Positions 17,301-27,631 are shown, counted from the stretch's first letter. The stretch is 64,000 nucleotides of DNA from Dasania marina DSM 21967 (GCF_000373485.1 NZ_KB891590.1:13610-77609); one strand, 5' to 3'. The notes: generated by a model not told the origin, from the letters alone. Numbers and translations are program-made.

Positions 17301-17678
17301 ATGAGTAATAAGGCGGGTTTATGGACATATGAGCAGGTTGCTGACTTCCTTGGCAGCTCTGCAAATGATGCCATTTCTACACGATCCGTGATGCGCTTAT
17401 GCCAACAAGGAAAAATTCGACGTGTTTATCCTTTCCCTAAAAAACCACGAGTCGTCCCTGACTCGGTTGTTCAATATGTGGACAGCATTATAAATACTCA
17501 ACATACAGATAGCAGCACTAATGTCGTTTTTCTACCTGGTAACAATACATGGCAAAATTATTCACACGAACCAATTCCCCGTACTTCTGGACACGCTTCA
17601 CAGGCCCAAAAGGCCAAGACGTTAGACTCAGTCTTAGCATACCAAAAGGTAGAGAATTCAAAGAAGCGGCGCAACTAA
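17301..17678 (+). CDS. Excisionase-like (AlpA/HTH) protein
   Basis: 125 residues from ATG 17301, which has GAAGGTG at the right distance; an upstream ATG at 17271 lacks one. The N-terminal part, WTYEQVADFLG ... ISTRSVMRLCQQGKIRRVYPF then PRVVPDSVVQYVDS, is a helix-turn-helix of the MerR-like/AlpA excisionase type. Together with the adjacent integrase it would direct excision. Its last 130 bp overlap the integrase start in another frame, far more than a usual coupling overlap. The C-terminal 60 residues have low complexity and may simply be what the overlap allows. Confidence 0.6.
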   Translation: MSNKAGLWTYEQVADFLGSSANDAISTRSVMRLCQQGKIRRVYPFPKKPRVVPDSVVQYVDSIINTQHTDSSTNVVFLPGNNTWQNYSHEPIPRTSGHASQAQKAKTLDSVLAYQKVENSKKRRN

Positions 17679-18766
17679 AGGCTTCCCAACTTGAAGTCCA
17701 GCAATGGGATGATTGGAAGTCTGGTAAATTCGACCGCCCTGACTATAGCTTTGATGACCTAATGATTGGCTGGGTCGAAGATAAAAAGCCTGGCGATGCC
17801 GACTTAAACTGTATAGCTAAGCTAAGCGATCAATTTACCGGCATGTTACTAAAAGACATTAAAGGCAAAGACATAGCCGAGTGTAAGCGGGTTTGGCGTA
17901 AAAGTGGCATTAGTAACAATACTATAAGACGTCGTTTATCCACTTTCAGCTCAGCGATCACTTACGCTAGAAGCGAGTGGGAGTGGGATATTGAAAACCC
18001 TGTATCTGGCCGCCTACCAGCAGAAGAGATCTATGAAGCCGATCATTTAAGCTATAAACAGGCTCAGCTATTTGTAGACGCACTTAAAATAAGGCGTTTC
18101 CAGCCTTATAACGCCTCACACCTATTGGACTTCTTTATCCTAGCAATACATACAGGCATGCGTAAATCAGAGATTTTATCTCTTAAGCTAGAGCAGATAG
18201 ACTTTGAGCATAAATGCATCCATCTTAAAGCAAGCCAACAAAAAGGAGTTAAGCGCACTGCAACGCCCCTCAACGACGAGGCAATAGCTGCTATAGATCG
18301 CCGCTTAGATTATATTGCAACTAAGTGCCCAAATACTCTGTGGCTATTCCCCAGCCCAACATCCAAAGGCGATAATCACTTGCTGGATGTTACAACAGGA
18401 TTCAATTCTGTTCGCAAAGAGGTTGGACTGCCCAATATCCGCATTCACGATCTTCGGCATACCTTTGCTAGCTGGCTAGTCCAGCGCGGTAACAGCCTCT
18501 ACGAAACCTCTAAAGCTTTACGGCACGCATCGATCAAACCAACTGAGAGATACGCGCATTTAGAGTTAGAGCATTTACGAAAAACACATGATGATTTATC
18601 ACAAGTTCCTGTTGATTTTAATTTAAAAGAAGATGAAAAAAATACAAACAATAGTCTTGCTAATGAAGCATGGAAGAAGAGCCTGAAAGGTAAGCATAAG
18701 TCATTGAAAACACACAAATCCGCACACTATTCGCACACTGACGAAAACGACAGCAATACGCCCTAA
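17549..18766 (+). CDS. int: Tyrosine recombinase (phage-type integrase)
   Basis: 405 residues. The catalytic set is complete: Arg205 in HTGMRKSE, His300/Arg303 in HDLRHTFASWL, His326 and the nucleophile Tyr335 in TERYAHL. Residues about 65-155 are the SAM-like core-binding domain. The N-terminus is short and lacks a clear arm-binding domain. The gene ends 60 bp before the 3' end of tRNA-Ala, the standard arrangement for islands that integrate into tRNA 3' ends. ATG 17549 has no good ribosome site and lies within the xis-like gene, so translation may depend on it. Confidence 0.92.
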   Translation: MAKLFTRTNSPYFWTRFTGPKGQDVRLSLSIPKGREFKEAAQLKASQLEVQQWDDWKSGKFDRPDYSFDDLMIGWVEDKKPGDADLNCIAKLSDQFTGMLLKDIKGKDIAECKRVWRKSGISNNTIRRRLSTFSSAITYARSEWEWDIENPVSGRLPAEEIYEADHLSYKQAQLFVDALKIRRFQPYNASHLLDFFILAIHTGMRKSEILSLKLEQIDFEHKCIHLKASQQKGVKRTATPLNDEAIAAIDRRLDYIATKCPNTLWLFPSPTSKGDNHLLDVTTGFNSVRKEVGLPNIRIHDLRHTFASWLVQRGNSLYETSKALRHASIKPTERYAHLELEHLRKTHDDLSQVPVDFNLKEDEKNTNNSLANEAWKKSLKGKHKSLKTHKSAHYSHTDENDSNTP

Positions 18767-18788
18767 TATTTTCTAGACGTAAAAACAA

Positions 18789-18822
18789 GAAAACCCCCGC
18801 AACCATTGGGTTGCGGGGGTTT
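18789..18822. terminator. Bidirectional rho-independent terminator
   Basis: AACCCCCGCAACC and GGTTGCGGGGGTT pair around ATTG, with A-tract and T-tract at the ends. It terminates the tRNA transcript on the minus strand and the integrase on the plus strand. Confidence 0.9.
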
Positions 18823-18826
18823 TAAT

Positions 18827-18902
18827 TTGGTGGAGCCTAGCGGGATCGAACCGCTGACCTCAACACTGCCAGTGTTGCGCTCTCCCAGCTGAGCTAAGGC
18901 CC
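18827..18902 (-). tRNA. tRNA-Ala (anticodon GGC)
   Basis: Minus strand, 76 nt including an encoded CCA. Acceptor GGGGCCT pairs with AGGCTCC (one G-T), the D-arm is AGCTCAGCTGGGAGAGC, the anticodon loop CTGGCAG gives GGC, and the T-arm has GGTTCGATCC. Its 3' end faces the integrase. Confidence 0.97.
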
Positions 18903-18970
18903 CGAAAGAGGTGCGCATTATGGAGATGACGGTTTTTTTTGTCAACTATAATACGAAATAAATCGGTAAT

Positions 18971-20788
18971 TTATTCGGATTGTTGTTTTAAGTTGCGCAC
19001 GTAATCCAAGGCGGTGCTAATACGTGGTTCAGCGCCACGGATGGACTCTTCGCTCATAAGCATAGACTCGGCTTTGTCGTAGTAGCCCTGGGCACAATAC
19101 GCTAGTGCATCAGAGATAAGGTCGTCGACATTATCATGTTCATGATGATGTACCACATCAAAGCCCTTGGGCGACTCGGGTACATAGCCCTGCATTTTGG
19201 CCTGTATTTTTTTGCTAAGCTCAGGGTCGGGACGCCATTTGCCTATGTGGTCAGCACCGGTGGGTTGCCCCGCGTCGTCGAATAAAGAGCTGAAGTTAAT
19301 ATCGCCCTGCGCGCTTTCATAGCCTATGGTTTGATCTTGGCTGGCTAGGGCCTCATCTAGACGCGCCAACTCAACGTCTTCATCAAAATCCGCTTGCTCT
19401 ACATCTAGCTCTGACTCTGTCTCTTGTCGCTGACGACGTGAGGTTAGGTAAAAATAGCCACTACCGATTAAACCCGCGACTAATAATAACCACAGCCATA
19501 GCCGGCTGCTTTGGGCGGTGTCAGCGGCTTTGTTGGCAGGCTTGGCGGCGCTGTCTATGTTCAACACCCGCTTAATGCTCTCATCAGCAGTCTGGTTACT
19601 GCTTGCGGCTGCGGCCTGTGGCTGCATGGCGTGCAATTCGGCAATTTCCTGCTCGCGCAGCTGTACTAGGCGCTCTAAGGATTTAATATAGTTCGAGCCC
19701 TCTAAGCGCTGTAAGCGCGCTTCCATGGCTTTGTTTTCGCGCAATAATTGATCGTTTTGTTCTTTGCTGCGGCGCACGCGCTCACGCAGTTGCTCTTCAA
19801 CAACGCTGCCGCTTGCTTGGTCGGTGTCGGTACCGGCGGCAGAGGCTTTTAAGCTCAACCTAGGCTCGGCTTGGGTCATTTGCTCAGCGGCTTGCTGCTG
19901 GGCTGGCGCGCTAGTGGCAGGCTGCTGCATAGGCGTTGGAACAGGGTTGAGTTTGCGCACTGGGCTTTGTGCGGGTTTGCTAGGCTCAGCAAGGGTTTTA
20001 AGCGCAGGCTTAGCCACCACGGACCAGTTGCTTTCGTTAGGTAGCTTTAGCACCACGGCCGCTTTTAGGCGGTTGGGATCGCCCTTAATAAACGCCTGCG
20101 GGTTGTTGGCTAATAACCAGTTCATCATGTCGCTCTGGCCGTAGCTTGTGCCTTGGCTAAGGCGCTGGGCAATACGTGACAGACTGTCGCCACTGCGCAC
20201 CCGGTATTGATCACCCGATAAGCTCGCTGCCGCTGGCCGCGAGCTAGCACGCTGCGTTGAAGAGTTAGTTACAGGCTGGCTTGCAACCTTAACTGTAGGC
20301 TTAGCCGCGGGTTGGCTTAGCGCTTGCGCCGCCTGCGCTAATTGCTGGCTGGGTGGATCTAACAAGAGGGTATATTCGCGATACACTTTCCCTTGCGGCC
20401 ACTTAAGTTCTATAAAAAAGTTAATAAAGGGTTCGTTAACAGGGTCATCAGAGTGCAGCGTTATATACAGCTGGCCATTTTTTAATTCTGGCTTTATCTC
20501 AAAACGTTGAAAATAACTAAGCAGCTCTACCCCCATGGTGGCAGCTTGTAGTGCATTAAGCTGGCGCACTTTTAGCTCATTGATGCTGTACTCTTTTTCA
20601 GGGCTGATGAGATCTATGCGCGCATCTAAGGACTGGCCCAAGTAGGAGCTATAGCTTAATTCTCCCAAACCCAAGGCCGCAGCCTGTGCACTCAGCGCAC
20701 TGATTAACAATGCCGCCGATAATTGTTTACCGGTGCATTGTGATAAAAAAGATAATGTATATTTGCTCAACGCGACACGCCCTATCAT
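18971..20788 (-). CDS. fimV: FimV/HubP-type polar landmark protein
   Basis: 605 residues. N-terminal signal peptide, the FimV N-terminal domain (LGELSYSSYLGQSLDARIDL, residues 39-58, through about 155), a LysM peptidoglycan-binding motif (YRVRSGDSLSRIAQRLSQG, about 197-215), a Pro/Gln/Ala-rich linker, a coiled coil (about 330-385), one membrane helix (LWLWLLLVAGLIGSGYFYL) and an acidic cytoplasmic tail ending in a TPR-like C-terminal motif. FimV organises the cell pole and supports type IV pili assembly. It is shorter than Pseudomonas FimV because the acidic tail is short. It heads the core-genome part of the window, just outside the island. Confidence 0.9.
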   Translation of the reverse strand: MIGRVALSKYTLSFLSQCTGKQLSAALLISALSAQAAALGLGELSYSSYLGQSLDARIDLISPEKEYSINELKVRQLNALQAATMGVELLSYFQRFEIKPELKNGQLYITLHSDDPVNEPFINFFIELKWPQGKVYREYTLLLDPPSQQLAQAAQALSQPAAKPTVKVASQPVTNSSTQRASSRPAAASLSGDQYRVRSGDSLSRIAQRLSQGTSYGQSDMMNWLLANNPQAFIKGDPNRLKAAVVLKLPNESNWSVVAKPALKTLAEPSKPAQSPVRKLNPVPTPMQQPATSAPAQQQAAEQMTQAEPRLSLKASAAGTDTDQASGSVVEEQLRERVRRSKEQNDQLLRENKAMEARLQRLEGSNYIKSLERLVQLREQEIAELHAMQPQAAAASSNQTADESIKRVLNIDSAAKPANKAADTAQSSRLWLWLLLVAGLIGSGYFYLTSRRQRQETESELDVEQADFDEDVELARLDEALASQDQTIGYESAQGDINFSSLFDDAGQPTGADHIGKWRPDPELSKKIQAKMQGYVPESPKGFDVVHHHEHDNVDDLISDALAYCAQGYYDKAESMLMSEESIRGAEPRISTALDYVRNLKQQSE

Positions 20789-20930
20789 TGATGCAGTCTC
20801 TTATTCTATTTTTCTTATGTGTTGAAACAATTTCATGGGCAGTAGCCTTGCAGCACTGCCCTATTATTTTGCGGCTCACTTAGGATCACAAGTTTAGCCG
20901 AATCAGCTGGATATGCCTATTTTTACAGCA

Positions 20931-22424
20931 CTAGCCTGGGCTAATGGCATTATAGGCCTTTTCTAGCTTCTTCAGTTTCTTTTTGCCCAGCTCACCGGCT
21001 ACGGTATTAAGGGCATGACGTATACGGGCGCGCGACATATCGGGGCCCAAAATCGCCATGGCATCTATTACCGATACTGACGTTGTGCTACCCGAAATAG
21101 CGATAAACAAGGGGCCAAAAAAGTCTTTCACTTTGATACCCATGCTATCGGCCAAGCCCTTCATGCAGGCAAAGATGCTATCGCGCTGCCAATCACGCAA
21201 CGCTTCTAGCGACCACAGGCTAAATTGTAGGGCTTGCGCCAGCTCATCGCCTTGCAGTTTGCAATCGGCAAAATCGCTCTCACTGATGCTTAATTGACCA
21301 GAGGCAAAGAAGCCCGCCAACGGTGCAAAGTCGCTGAGAGTATCCATGCGCTGTTGCGCGAGCGGTAAAATTTGCAGTAAGTAGTCTTTATTAAACGCCC
21401 ATTGCTGTAAACGTTCGGCCAGTTGCTCTACGTTTAAGTTTTCGCGTATCCACAGGCCGTTGAGCCAGCTGAGTTTAGCCACATCAAAGATAGGGCCGCC
21501 TAAGCTCACGCGTTGTATATCAAAGTGCTCTAGCATTTCTTGTAAGTTAAACTTTTCACGCTCATCAGGCATAGACCAACCCATGCGGCCCAAATAATTT
21601 AATAAGGCTTCGGGCAAAAAGCCCATGCGCTGATAATACATAATGCTGGTAGGATTTTTGCGCTTGCTTAGCTTGGTCTTATCGGGGTTACGCAATAAGG
21701 GTAAGTGACACAACTCGGGCATATCCCAACCAAAGTATTCATACAATAGTTGATGTTTGGGGGCGGAGTTTATCCACTCTTCACCACGTAGTACGTGGGT
21801 GATTTTCATTAGGTGATCATCGACCACATTGGCCAAATGATAAGTGGGCATGCCATCGGACTTGAGCAAAATTTGCGCATCCACTAAGGCCCAGTCCAAC
21901 TCCATGGTGCCGCGCAGCATGTCTTTAACGTCTACTCGGCCTTCTTCGGGTACTTTCATGCGTACGACAAAGGGCGCGTTTGCGGCCTCACGGGCAGCGA
22001 TTTCGCTGGCGGGCATGGCTAAATCACAGGGTTTGAGGGCCCGGTTGATGCCCTGTTCTTTTAAGCCAGCACGCAGTTCGTCTAGCTCTTCAGGTGTGCG
22101 ATAGCAGTGAAAGGCGTGGCCTTTGTCGACTAATTCTTGTGCGTATTGGCCGTAAATATCGCGGCGCTCGCTTTGGCGATAGGGGCCGTATTCGCCCCCT
22201 ACGTCTGGGCCTTCATCCCACTCTATGCCCATCCAGCGCAGTGAGTCGAAGATGGCTTGCTCTGAGCCGCTAGTAGAGCGGGTTTGGTCGGTGTCTTCTA
22301 TGCGCAGGATAAATTTGCCACCCAGTTTTTTGGCGAAGCAAAGGTTAAACAAGGCCACATAGGCGGTGCCTACGTGTGGGTCGCCGGTGGGCGAAGGCGC
22401 AATACGAGTACGAACAGCGGTCAT
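20931..22424 (-). CDS. gltX: Glutamyl-tRNA synthetase
   Basis: About 497 residues from ATG 22424 ([19 protein letters not shown]), preceded by GGAA; the upstream ATG at 22445 lacks a ribosome site. Class I signature motifs are present: [12 protein letters not shown] (HIGH equivalent) near residue 10 and [10 protein letters not shown] (KMSKS equivalent) near 245. It charges tRNA-Glu with glutamate. The C-terminal anticodon-binding domain is complete (ends [15 protein letters not shown]). It lies 140 bp from fimV, in the same direction. Standard housekeeping gene, nothing unusual in length. Confidence 0.96.
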   Translation of the reverse strand: MTAVRTRIAPSPTGDPHVGTAYVALFNLCFAKKLGGKFILRIEDTDQTRSTSGSEQAIFDSLRWMGIEWDEGPDVGGEYGPYRQSERRDIYGQYAQELVDKGHAFHCYRTPEELDELRAGLKEQGINRALKPCDLAMPASEIAAREAANAPFVVRMKVPEEGRVDVKDMLRGTMELDWALVDAQILLKSDGMPTYHLANVVDDHLMKITHVLRGEEWINSAPKHQLLYEYFGWDMPELCHLPLLRNPDKTKLSKRKNPTSIMYYQRMGFLPEALLNYLGRMGWSMPDEREKFNLQEMLEHFDIQRVSLGGPIFDVAKLSWLNGLWIRENLNVEQLAERLQQWAFNKDYLLQILPLAQQRMDTLSDFAPLAGFFASGQLSISESDFADCKLQGDELAQALQFSLWSLEALRDWQRDSIFACMKGLADSMGIKVKDFFGPLFIAISGSTTSVSVIDAMAILGPDMSRARIRHALNTVAGELGKKKLKKLEKAYNAISPG

Positions 22425-22579
22425 GAGTGTTCCAAAGCGAGTCAATAAAAAGGCGAATTATAGTGGAATAGCGGCTAGTTCACAGTAAAAACCTATGTAT
22501 TAAGTGCTATTTATGACTAGACACTATTAACAAAGCCAACAATGATAAGTAAGCCAATCATTAAAGCAGTGAAAACGCT

Positions 22580-23155
22580 TTATGTTTGATCGGCTAGCGT
22601 CTGTAGCTTGTTGCGTAGTGCCTCTATACCCGGCTTAGCATTGAGCACTTCTTGCGCAGTTAGGCCCACTAGCTCGTGGGGGAACACTAACCACTTATCG
22701 GTTTCGTGCAAAAAGTAATCGGGGACCCGGCCGGTTTTATTGTTAGCCGGTTTGTAATACGGGGTGGCTACGCGTATCTCGGGGGTATTGCTGCCGCACT
22801 GCTCGTTTAAGTCGGCGATAACTTGCTGCATGCTTAGGCCTGTGTCGTGCACGTCGTCAACAATTAGCAGTTTATCGTCGGCACGCATACGCTCTACCAC
22901 ATAGGCTAAGCCATGCACGGCGACCTTGCCGGCGCGCTGCTCTATGCCTGTGTATAACGAGGTACGTATGGCGACATGGTCGGCATGGTGGCCGCAGTAA
23001 TCCAATAACTCCTGCACCGCGATGCCTATAGGGGTGCCACCGCGCCAAAGTGCGACGATAAAATTAGGTATGTAGCCGCTCTCGATAATATTAAGACCCA
23101 ACTGAAAAGAATCATCCAGTAATTGTTGGGCGCTAATATAGTGTTTATTGGGCAC
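22580..23155 (-). CDS. Purine-type phosphoribosyltransferase
   Basis: 191 residues of the type I PRTase fold. The PRPP-binding loop is LLIVDDVHDTGLS (about residues 95-107), preceded by the flexible-loop region and a hydrophobic WRGGTPIG that fits the N-terminal strand. It resembles hypoxanthine or xanthine-guanine phosphoribosyltransferases used in purine salvage, but the base specificity cannot be decided from the sequence. It starts at ATG 23155, between gltX and a stretch of short intergenic repeats. Cytoplasmic. Confidence 0.85.
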   Translation of the reverse strand: MPNKHYISAQQLLDDSFQLGLNIIESGYIPNFIVALWRGGTPIGIAVQELLDYCGHHADHVAIRTSLYTGIEQRAGKVAVHGLAYVVERMRADDKLLIVDDVHDTGLSMQQVIADLNEQCGSNTPEIRVATPYYKPANNKTGRVPDYFLHETDKWLVFPHELVGLTAQEVLNAKPGIEALRNKLQTLADQT

Positions 23156-23392
23156 GGTGTTTACTCATGAAGCTTACGGGAAATGTTTAGCCAGAATAGC
23201 AGAGCCTTCTACCGTTGATAAACACTTAATAAAAAAAACCAGTCACACCGGACCCCTACCCGGCATCTAACTCGACATCCAACTCGACATCCAACTAAAG
23301 GCTGAAACCAGTGGATTCCGGATAAGCAACAAACGCTTTCCGGAATGACATGCCCCGTGAGCCGAAATCCAATAGAGCAGCGGCAGCTTTAT
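23156..23392. repeat. Intergenic region with short tandem repeat
   Basis: CATCCAACTCGA is repeated (about 23264-23297), followed by two imperfectly inverted copies of ATTCCGGA (about 23313-23346) of the kind seen in chromosomal intergenic repeat units. No gene. Confidence 0.6.
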
Positions 23393-24151
23393 TTAAAAAT
23401 GCCACTTTAGCAAAAGATCTACTGACTTTTGATCGGCACCATCAACACCAAATTTGTTTTTCCAATAGGTGTATTCTATACCCACATCAAAGCGGCCAGT
23501 TTCCATACCCATGGCAGGCCCAATATTATATTTAATTTGCGGGGTAAAATGCGAGTCGCCCTTAGCTTTACCGAAGTCATTATCATAGCCAGTGGTGATA
23601 TCCCAAAAGCCATCGATACGCCAGTTTTCAGCAAAATCAAAACTCTAGGTTATGGTTAGCTGATTATTATCTTCTTTGCCTATACCAAAATCATCTTGGT
23701 TTCTGCGGTAAACAATGACATTAAAATAGCTGGCACCGGGCACGGCTAAATTAACACCCACACCGTATAAGTAATTATTAAAGCCTCTATCTTTAGATTG
23801 GTGCTCTGTTTGCACAGCTACATAATAATTTTTAATAAAACTATCTTTACGCGCTTCCCCCATTAATAAAGGGATGCTGATATTCGCCCCTATTTCACCA
23901 TAGGTTTCATGGGCACTGCCATCATCGCTGGCTAAGCGATCCATAAACATAAAGGTACTGCCCCAGGTATGGCCGGCGGCATGTTCCAAAGTAACGACCT
24001 TGCTGGTGTATTCATAGTCACCGAAAGGGTTCAGGTAATCATTACCCTGCAAATAGCTAACACTAAAATCTGACCAAAGCTGCTTGGCTAAAGCTAACGG
24101 CGTGAATGATAGTGAAATGACCCCGATTAATACGCTAAGACTTTTTCCCAT
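23393..24151 (-). pseudogene. Tsx/OmpK-type outer-membrane channel with internal amber codon
   Basis: The frame from ATG 24151 begins with a signal peptide (SLSVLIGVISLSFTPLALA) and continues as an outer-membrane beta-barrel of the nucleoside-specific Tsx/OmpK family (WSDFSVSYLQGNDYLNPFG). At 23645-23647 it meets TAG, but the same frame then continues for 83 more codons, SFDFAENWRIDGFWDITTG and on to LLLKWHF, with a terminal Phe, as barrel proteins end. The full 252 residues match the family, and TAG replaces what would be TGG (Trp) in ITWSFDF. So either a nonsense mutation, suppression, or a sequencing error; no other damage is visible. Confidence 0.8.
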
Positions 24152-24314
24152 GCCTATCCCTTTTTATACGCTATAAGACTCATTGAATATAGATGCATAG
24201 TGGAATATCAGCAATAAAGGACTAAGAGGTAAGAAAATCTGGCGCGGGGTGTCAGGATTGTCAACCCGCGCCATGGAAAGTTTTAAAAATAATTATCGCT
24301 AGAGTATGTTGCGA

Positions 24315-24683
24315 TTATTTTTCGGGCTCGCCAACTATCAGCTCACCGCGGTACATTTGCATTTGGCAGGTGAAGGCATAATGCCCTGCGGCCATGGCCG
24401 GCAAGCTAATATCAGTAGCTTCATTAAGCGGCAGTTCGGCGCTAATCTCTAAATCAGAAAACACCACCATTTTTGCGCAGGGCGAGGCATCTTTACGCAT
24501 AAAGCGTAAGGTAGTGGCCTGGCCCGCAGGCAACTGTATACGTGCCGGTTGATAGCTGCCGTTTTCTACCAGCACGGTCACTGGCCCCTGCTCTGTCGCG
24601 ACTACCGCGGTAGGTTTATACAACCAAAACCACCACACGATTAGCGCAATTAATAATAGGCCGGCTAGGTTAATCATTAACAT
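24315..24683 (-). CDS. Membrane-anchored cupredoxin-domain protein
   Basis: 122 residues. One N-terminal membrane helix (LAGLLLIALIVWWFWLY) followed by a plastocyanin-like cupredoxin domain with the expected ligand set: Cys in ASPCAKMV and HYAFTCQMQMY (His, Cys, Met) near the end. It would face the periplasm and bind copper. It lies 12 bp downstream of the Cu+-ATPase gene in the same direction, so it is probably co-expressed with it and receives or hands over exported copper. Confidence 0.8.
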   Translation of the reverse strand: MLMINLAGLLLIALIVWWFWLYKPTAVVATEQGPVTVLVENGSYQPARIQLPAGQATTLRFMRKDASPCAKMVVFSDLEISAELPLNEATDISLPAMAAGHYAFTCQMQMYRGELIVGEPEK

Positions 24684-24695
24684 GTCAGTCTCCTT

Positions 24696-26972
24696 TTAGT
24701 GCTTGCGCGCGTTAAAAAAGCGCAGGCGATTAGCGTTAGTCACAACAGTGAGTGATGAAAAAGCCATGGCGGCCCCGGCAATCACCGGGCTTAATAACAT
24801 ACCGGTAAACGGAAATAATATACCCGCCGCGATAGGCACACCCGCGGCGTTATAAATAAACGCGCCGAATAGGTTTTGTTTAATATTACGCAAGGTGGCC
24901 TTACTCACCGCGATGGCATCGGCCAAACCGTGTAGGGAGCCGCGCATTAAGGTGATGTCGGCACTTTCTATAGCCACATCGGTGCCGGTGCCTATGGCAA
25001 AACCAACATTAGCTAGAGCCAAGGCTGGGGCATCGTTAATACCGTCACCGGTCATACCCACGATTTCGCCCTGGGCTTGCAGCTCGGCCACTTTCTCGGC
25101 TTTTTGCTCGGGTAATACTTCGGCAAAGTATTCGCTAATGCCCACCTTTTTAGCAACGGCTGCGGCGGTAGCGCGATTATCACCGGTTAACATCACTATG
25201 CGCACACCTTCGTTTTGCAGGCGTTTAATAGCGGCTACGGAATCTTCTTTAATGGGGTCGGCAACGGCAATGATCGCTGCTAGCTGTTCATCAACCGCAA
25301 AGTACATAGGGGTTTCTGCGCGCTCGGCCATGGCTTGGGCGGTAGCTATATAATCGTCTATGGCCACGCCTTTATCGCGCATTAATTTTTCATTACCCAA
25401 TAATAAACGACGACCATTAGCCTGCCCTGCCACGCCGTGGCCGGCAATGGCGTTAAATTTTTCTACCGTCGTTAGGCTTAGCCCGCGCTCTTTTGCAGTG
25501 GCAACTATGGATAAGGCCAGTGGATGCTCTGAACCGGCCTCTAAACTGGCGGTTAATTGCAGCACTTCGTTTTCATCCTTGGCCTGCGCCAAGGCAATAT
25601 GAGTAACCTTCGGTTGGCCTAGGGTAATAGTCCCGGTTTTATCTAAAATCATGGCGGTTATTTTCGAGGCGGTTTGCAAAGCGGCGCCGTTGCGGATTAA
25701 TACCCCCGCTTCGGCGGCCTTACCCACCCCTACCATTACCGACATGGGGGTAGCCAAACCCAAGGCGCAAGGGCAGGCAATAATCAACACCGTAGTGGCC
25801 GATACTATGGCAAACGCCAATTTGGGATCGGGGCCAAAGTTTAACCACAGCAAGGCACTGAACACGGCAATAATCATTACCGCGGGCACAAAGTAGGCAG
25901 AGATAACATCGGCCATACGCCCTATCGGTGGCTTGGAATTTTGTGCGCGTTTTACCATTTCGATAATGCGCGCCAAGGCGGTATCTTTGCCCACTCGTGT
26001 CACTTTATAAAGTAAACTGCCACTTTTATTGAGCGTGCCTGCTGCCAGTTCGTCGCCGCTGCTTTTAGTGACAGGCATGGGTTCGCCGGTAAGCATGGAT
26101 TCATCCACCGCACTACTGCCCTCTTGCACCACACCATCAACGGCAATTTTTTCGCCGGGGCGCACGCGCAACACATCACCTTGCTGAATTTTCTCTATCG
26201 CAACATCCACTTCTTCGCCGTTGCGTAGCAAGCGTGCGGTTTTGGCTTGCAAACCGATTAAGCGTTTAATAGCCTCGGAGGTACGGCCGCGCGCTTTTAT
26301 CTCTAGCGCTAGGCCTAAGTTAATTAAACCAATAATCATGGCGGTAGCTTCAAAATACACATGCCTAGCCATTTCGGGTAATGCTAAGGGAAACAACACC
26401 ACGATCATGGAATATAACCAGGCGGTGCCGGTGCCTAGTGCGACTAGGGTATCCATGTTGGCGTTGTGGTTTACAAAGGACTTCCACGCACTCACATAAA
26501 AGTGCTTGCCCGCGAATACCATTACCGCCAAGGTAAGCAGCCCCACTATTAACCACAGGCCACGCTGCAGGTCTGTTACCACCGTCATTTCGCCACCCAA
26601 CACGCCGTAGAGCATGAGCGGCACACCTAAGCCTAGTGCTATCCATATCTCGCGTTTGAGGCGCTGGTAATACTGTTGATCGGCCTGCTCTTTGTCGTCC
26701 ATTAATTGTTGATCAGTACTGTCGGCGATACTTTTGGCGCCGTAACCGGCGGCGCTAACGGCCTTAATTAATGTGGCAACGGGCGCATCGCCGGTTATTG
26801 TCACGGTGCCTTGCGCTAAGTTCATGGCGGCGCTTTCTACGCCCTGTAACTGCATGAGCGCGCCTTCAATTTTGCCTACGCAGCTCGCACAAGAGGCGCC
26901 TTCAACCTGTAAATAGGCCATGTTTTGCGGGGTATCTTCTTGCGAAACTTTTGTTTGCGAAACACTGCTCAT
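24696..26972 (-). CDS. copA: Cu+-exporting P-type ATPase
   Basis: 758 residues from ATG 26972 ([11 protein letters not shown]), with AGGAG eight bases upstream; the frame runs up to 27005. One N-terminal metal domain ([13 protein letters not shown]), eight membrane helices, the intramembrane CPC in [11 protein letters not shown], the phosphorylation site DKTGTIT, the TGES-type loop (LTGEPMP) and the hinge [11 protein letters not shown] complete P1B-1 ATPase that pumps cytoplasmic Cu+ outward. It lies between the MerR regulator and the cupredoxin gene in one minus-strand transcript. Confidence 0.95.
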   Translation of the reverse strand: MSSVSQTKVSQEDTPQNMAYLQVEGASCASCVGKIEGALMQLQGVESAAMNLAQGTVTITGDAPVATLIKAVSAAGYGAKSIADSTDQQLMDDKEQADQQYYQRLKREIWIALGLGVPLMLYGVLGGEMTVVTDLQRGLWLIVGLLTLAVMVFAGKHFYVSAWKSFVNHNANMDTLVALGTGTAWLYSMIVVLFPLALPEMARHVYFEATAMIIGLINLGLALEIKARGRTSEAIKRLIGLQAKTARLLRNGEEVDVAIEKIQQGDVLRVRPGEKIAVDGVVQEGSSAVDESMLTGEPMPVTKSSGDELAAGTLNKSGSLLYKVTRVGKDTALARIIEMVKRAQNSKPPIGRMADVISAYFVPAVMIIAVFSALLWLNFGPDPKLAFAIVSATTVLIIACPCALGLATPMSVMVGVGKAAEAGVLIRNGAALQTASKITAMILDKTGTITLGQPKVTHIALAQAKDENEVLQLTASLEAGSEHPLALSIVATAKERGLSLTTVEKFNAIAGHGVAGQANGRRLLLGNEKLMRDKGVAIDDYIATAQAMAERAETPMYFAVDEQLAAIIAVADPIKEDSVAAIKRLQNEGVRIVMLTGDNRATAAAVAKKVGISEYFAEVLPEQKAEKVAELQAQGEIVGMTGDGINDAPALALANVGFAIGTGTDVAIESADITLMRGSLHGLADAIAVSKATLRNIKQNLFGAFIYNAAGVPIAAGILFPFTGMLLSPVIAGAAMAFSSLTVVTNANRLRFFNARKH

Positions 26973-27075
26973 TTTCTCGCTCCTATTAACCCAAAGTTTA
27001 ATCACTATAAACCCTGGGACTGAGTGTTGATACGTAAAAGGCTTATGCTAAGCCTTAGTTTTGAAAACTGTTTTG

Positions 27076-27501
27076 CTAACTTTTTTTACTACTGCCCTGC
27101 TCCCAGGTTTCGATAAGATGGCAGATGCTTGCACCTGAAGGCATATTGTCGGGCAATTCACACCAGCTATCTAAAGCCGTTTCCATGCGCGCCATTAGCC
27201 TTTGCGCTTCTTCCATCTCGTTCCGGATAGCGGCAATGCGGCTCTCGATTAGCTTTCTGACTAAGGGGCAAGGGGTGTCACCGGTAGTGGCCGTTGCTAA
27301 AATTTTCTGCACCTCTTTTAAACTAAAGCCCAACTTTTTTGCCGATAGTAAAAAGCGCAGCCGCTGCTCATCCTGCAAACGGTAACGCCTATAGCCATTA
27401 AGCTTATCCCGCTCGGGGCTAAGCAAACCCAGCTTGCTGTAGTGCCGTATGGTGTCGGCACTGACATTAAAACACCGTGCTAGCTCTGTGACTGTTTTCA
27501 T
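27076..27501 (-). CDS. MerR-family metal-responsive regulator
   Basis: 141 residues. N-terminal winged helix (VTELARCFNVSADTIRHYSK, then GYRRYR), a long dimerisation helix, and C-terminal candidate metal ligands Cys78 (TPCPL), Cys114 and Cys127-His128 (ICHLIE). The ligand spacing differs from the CueR CxxxxxxxC loop, so it is copper-associated by context, not by a diagnostic motif. It is followed by copA and the cupredoxin gene and preceded by a promoter with a perfect dyad in its spacer (27600-27631), which fits autoregulation. Confidence 0.85.
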   Translation of the reverse strand: MKTVTELARCFNVSADTIRHYSKLGLLSPERDKLNGYRRYRLQDEQRLRFLLSAKKLGFSLKEVQKILATATTGDTPCPLVRKLIESRIAAIRNEMEEAQRLMARMETALDSWCELPDNMPSGASICHLIETWEQGSSKKS

Positions 27502-27599
27502 ACTATTGCCTTACTATTTGCCTGACTATTGCCCTGCGCTTGTTCATACTCACTTTAGTTTGCTGTGCTTTTGCTCAGTAAGCTGTATCAAGAGCCTAT

Positions 27600-27631
27600 A
27601 GTTTACAACCTAGGTGCTGCACCTAGGTCAA
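27600..27631 (-). promoter_or_regulatory. MerR-type promoter with operator in the spacer
   Basis: On the minus strand, TTGACC (27626-27631) and TAAACT (27600-27605) are 20 bp apart. The spacer contains a perfect 21-bp palindrome, ACCTAGGTGC-A-GCACCTAGGT (27608-27628). An overlong spacer holding a dyad is the classic MerR arrangement, with twist-based activation. It would drive merR, copA and the cupredoxin gene. Confidence 0.8.

Noticed and set aside
18763-18945. 60-codon minus-strand frame across the tRNA
   Set aside because: Covers tRNA-Ala and its terminator; coding is unlikely.
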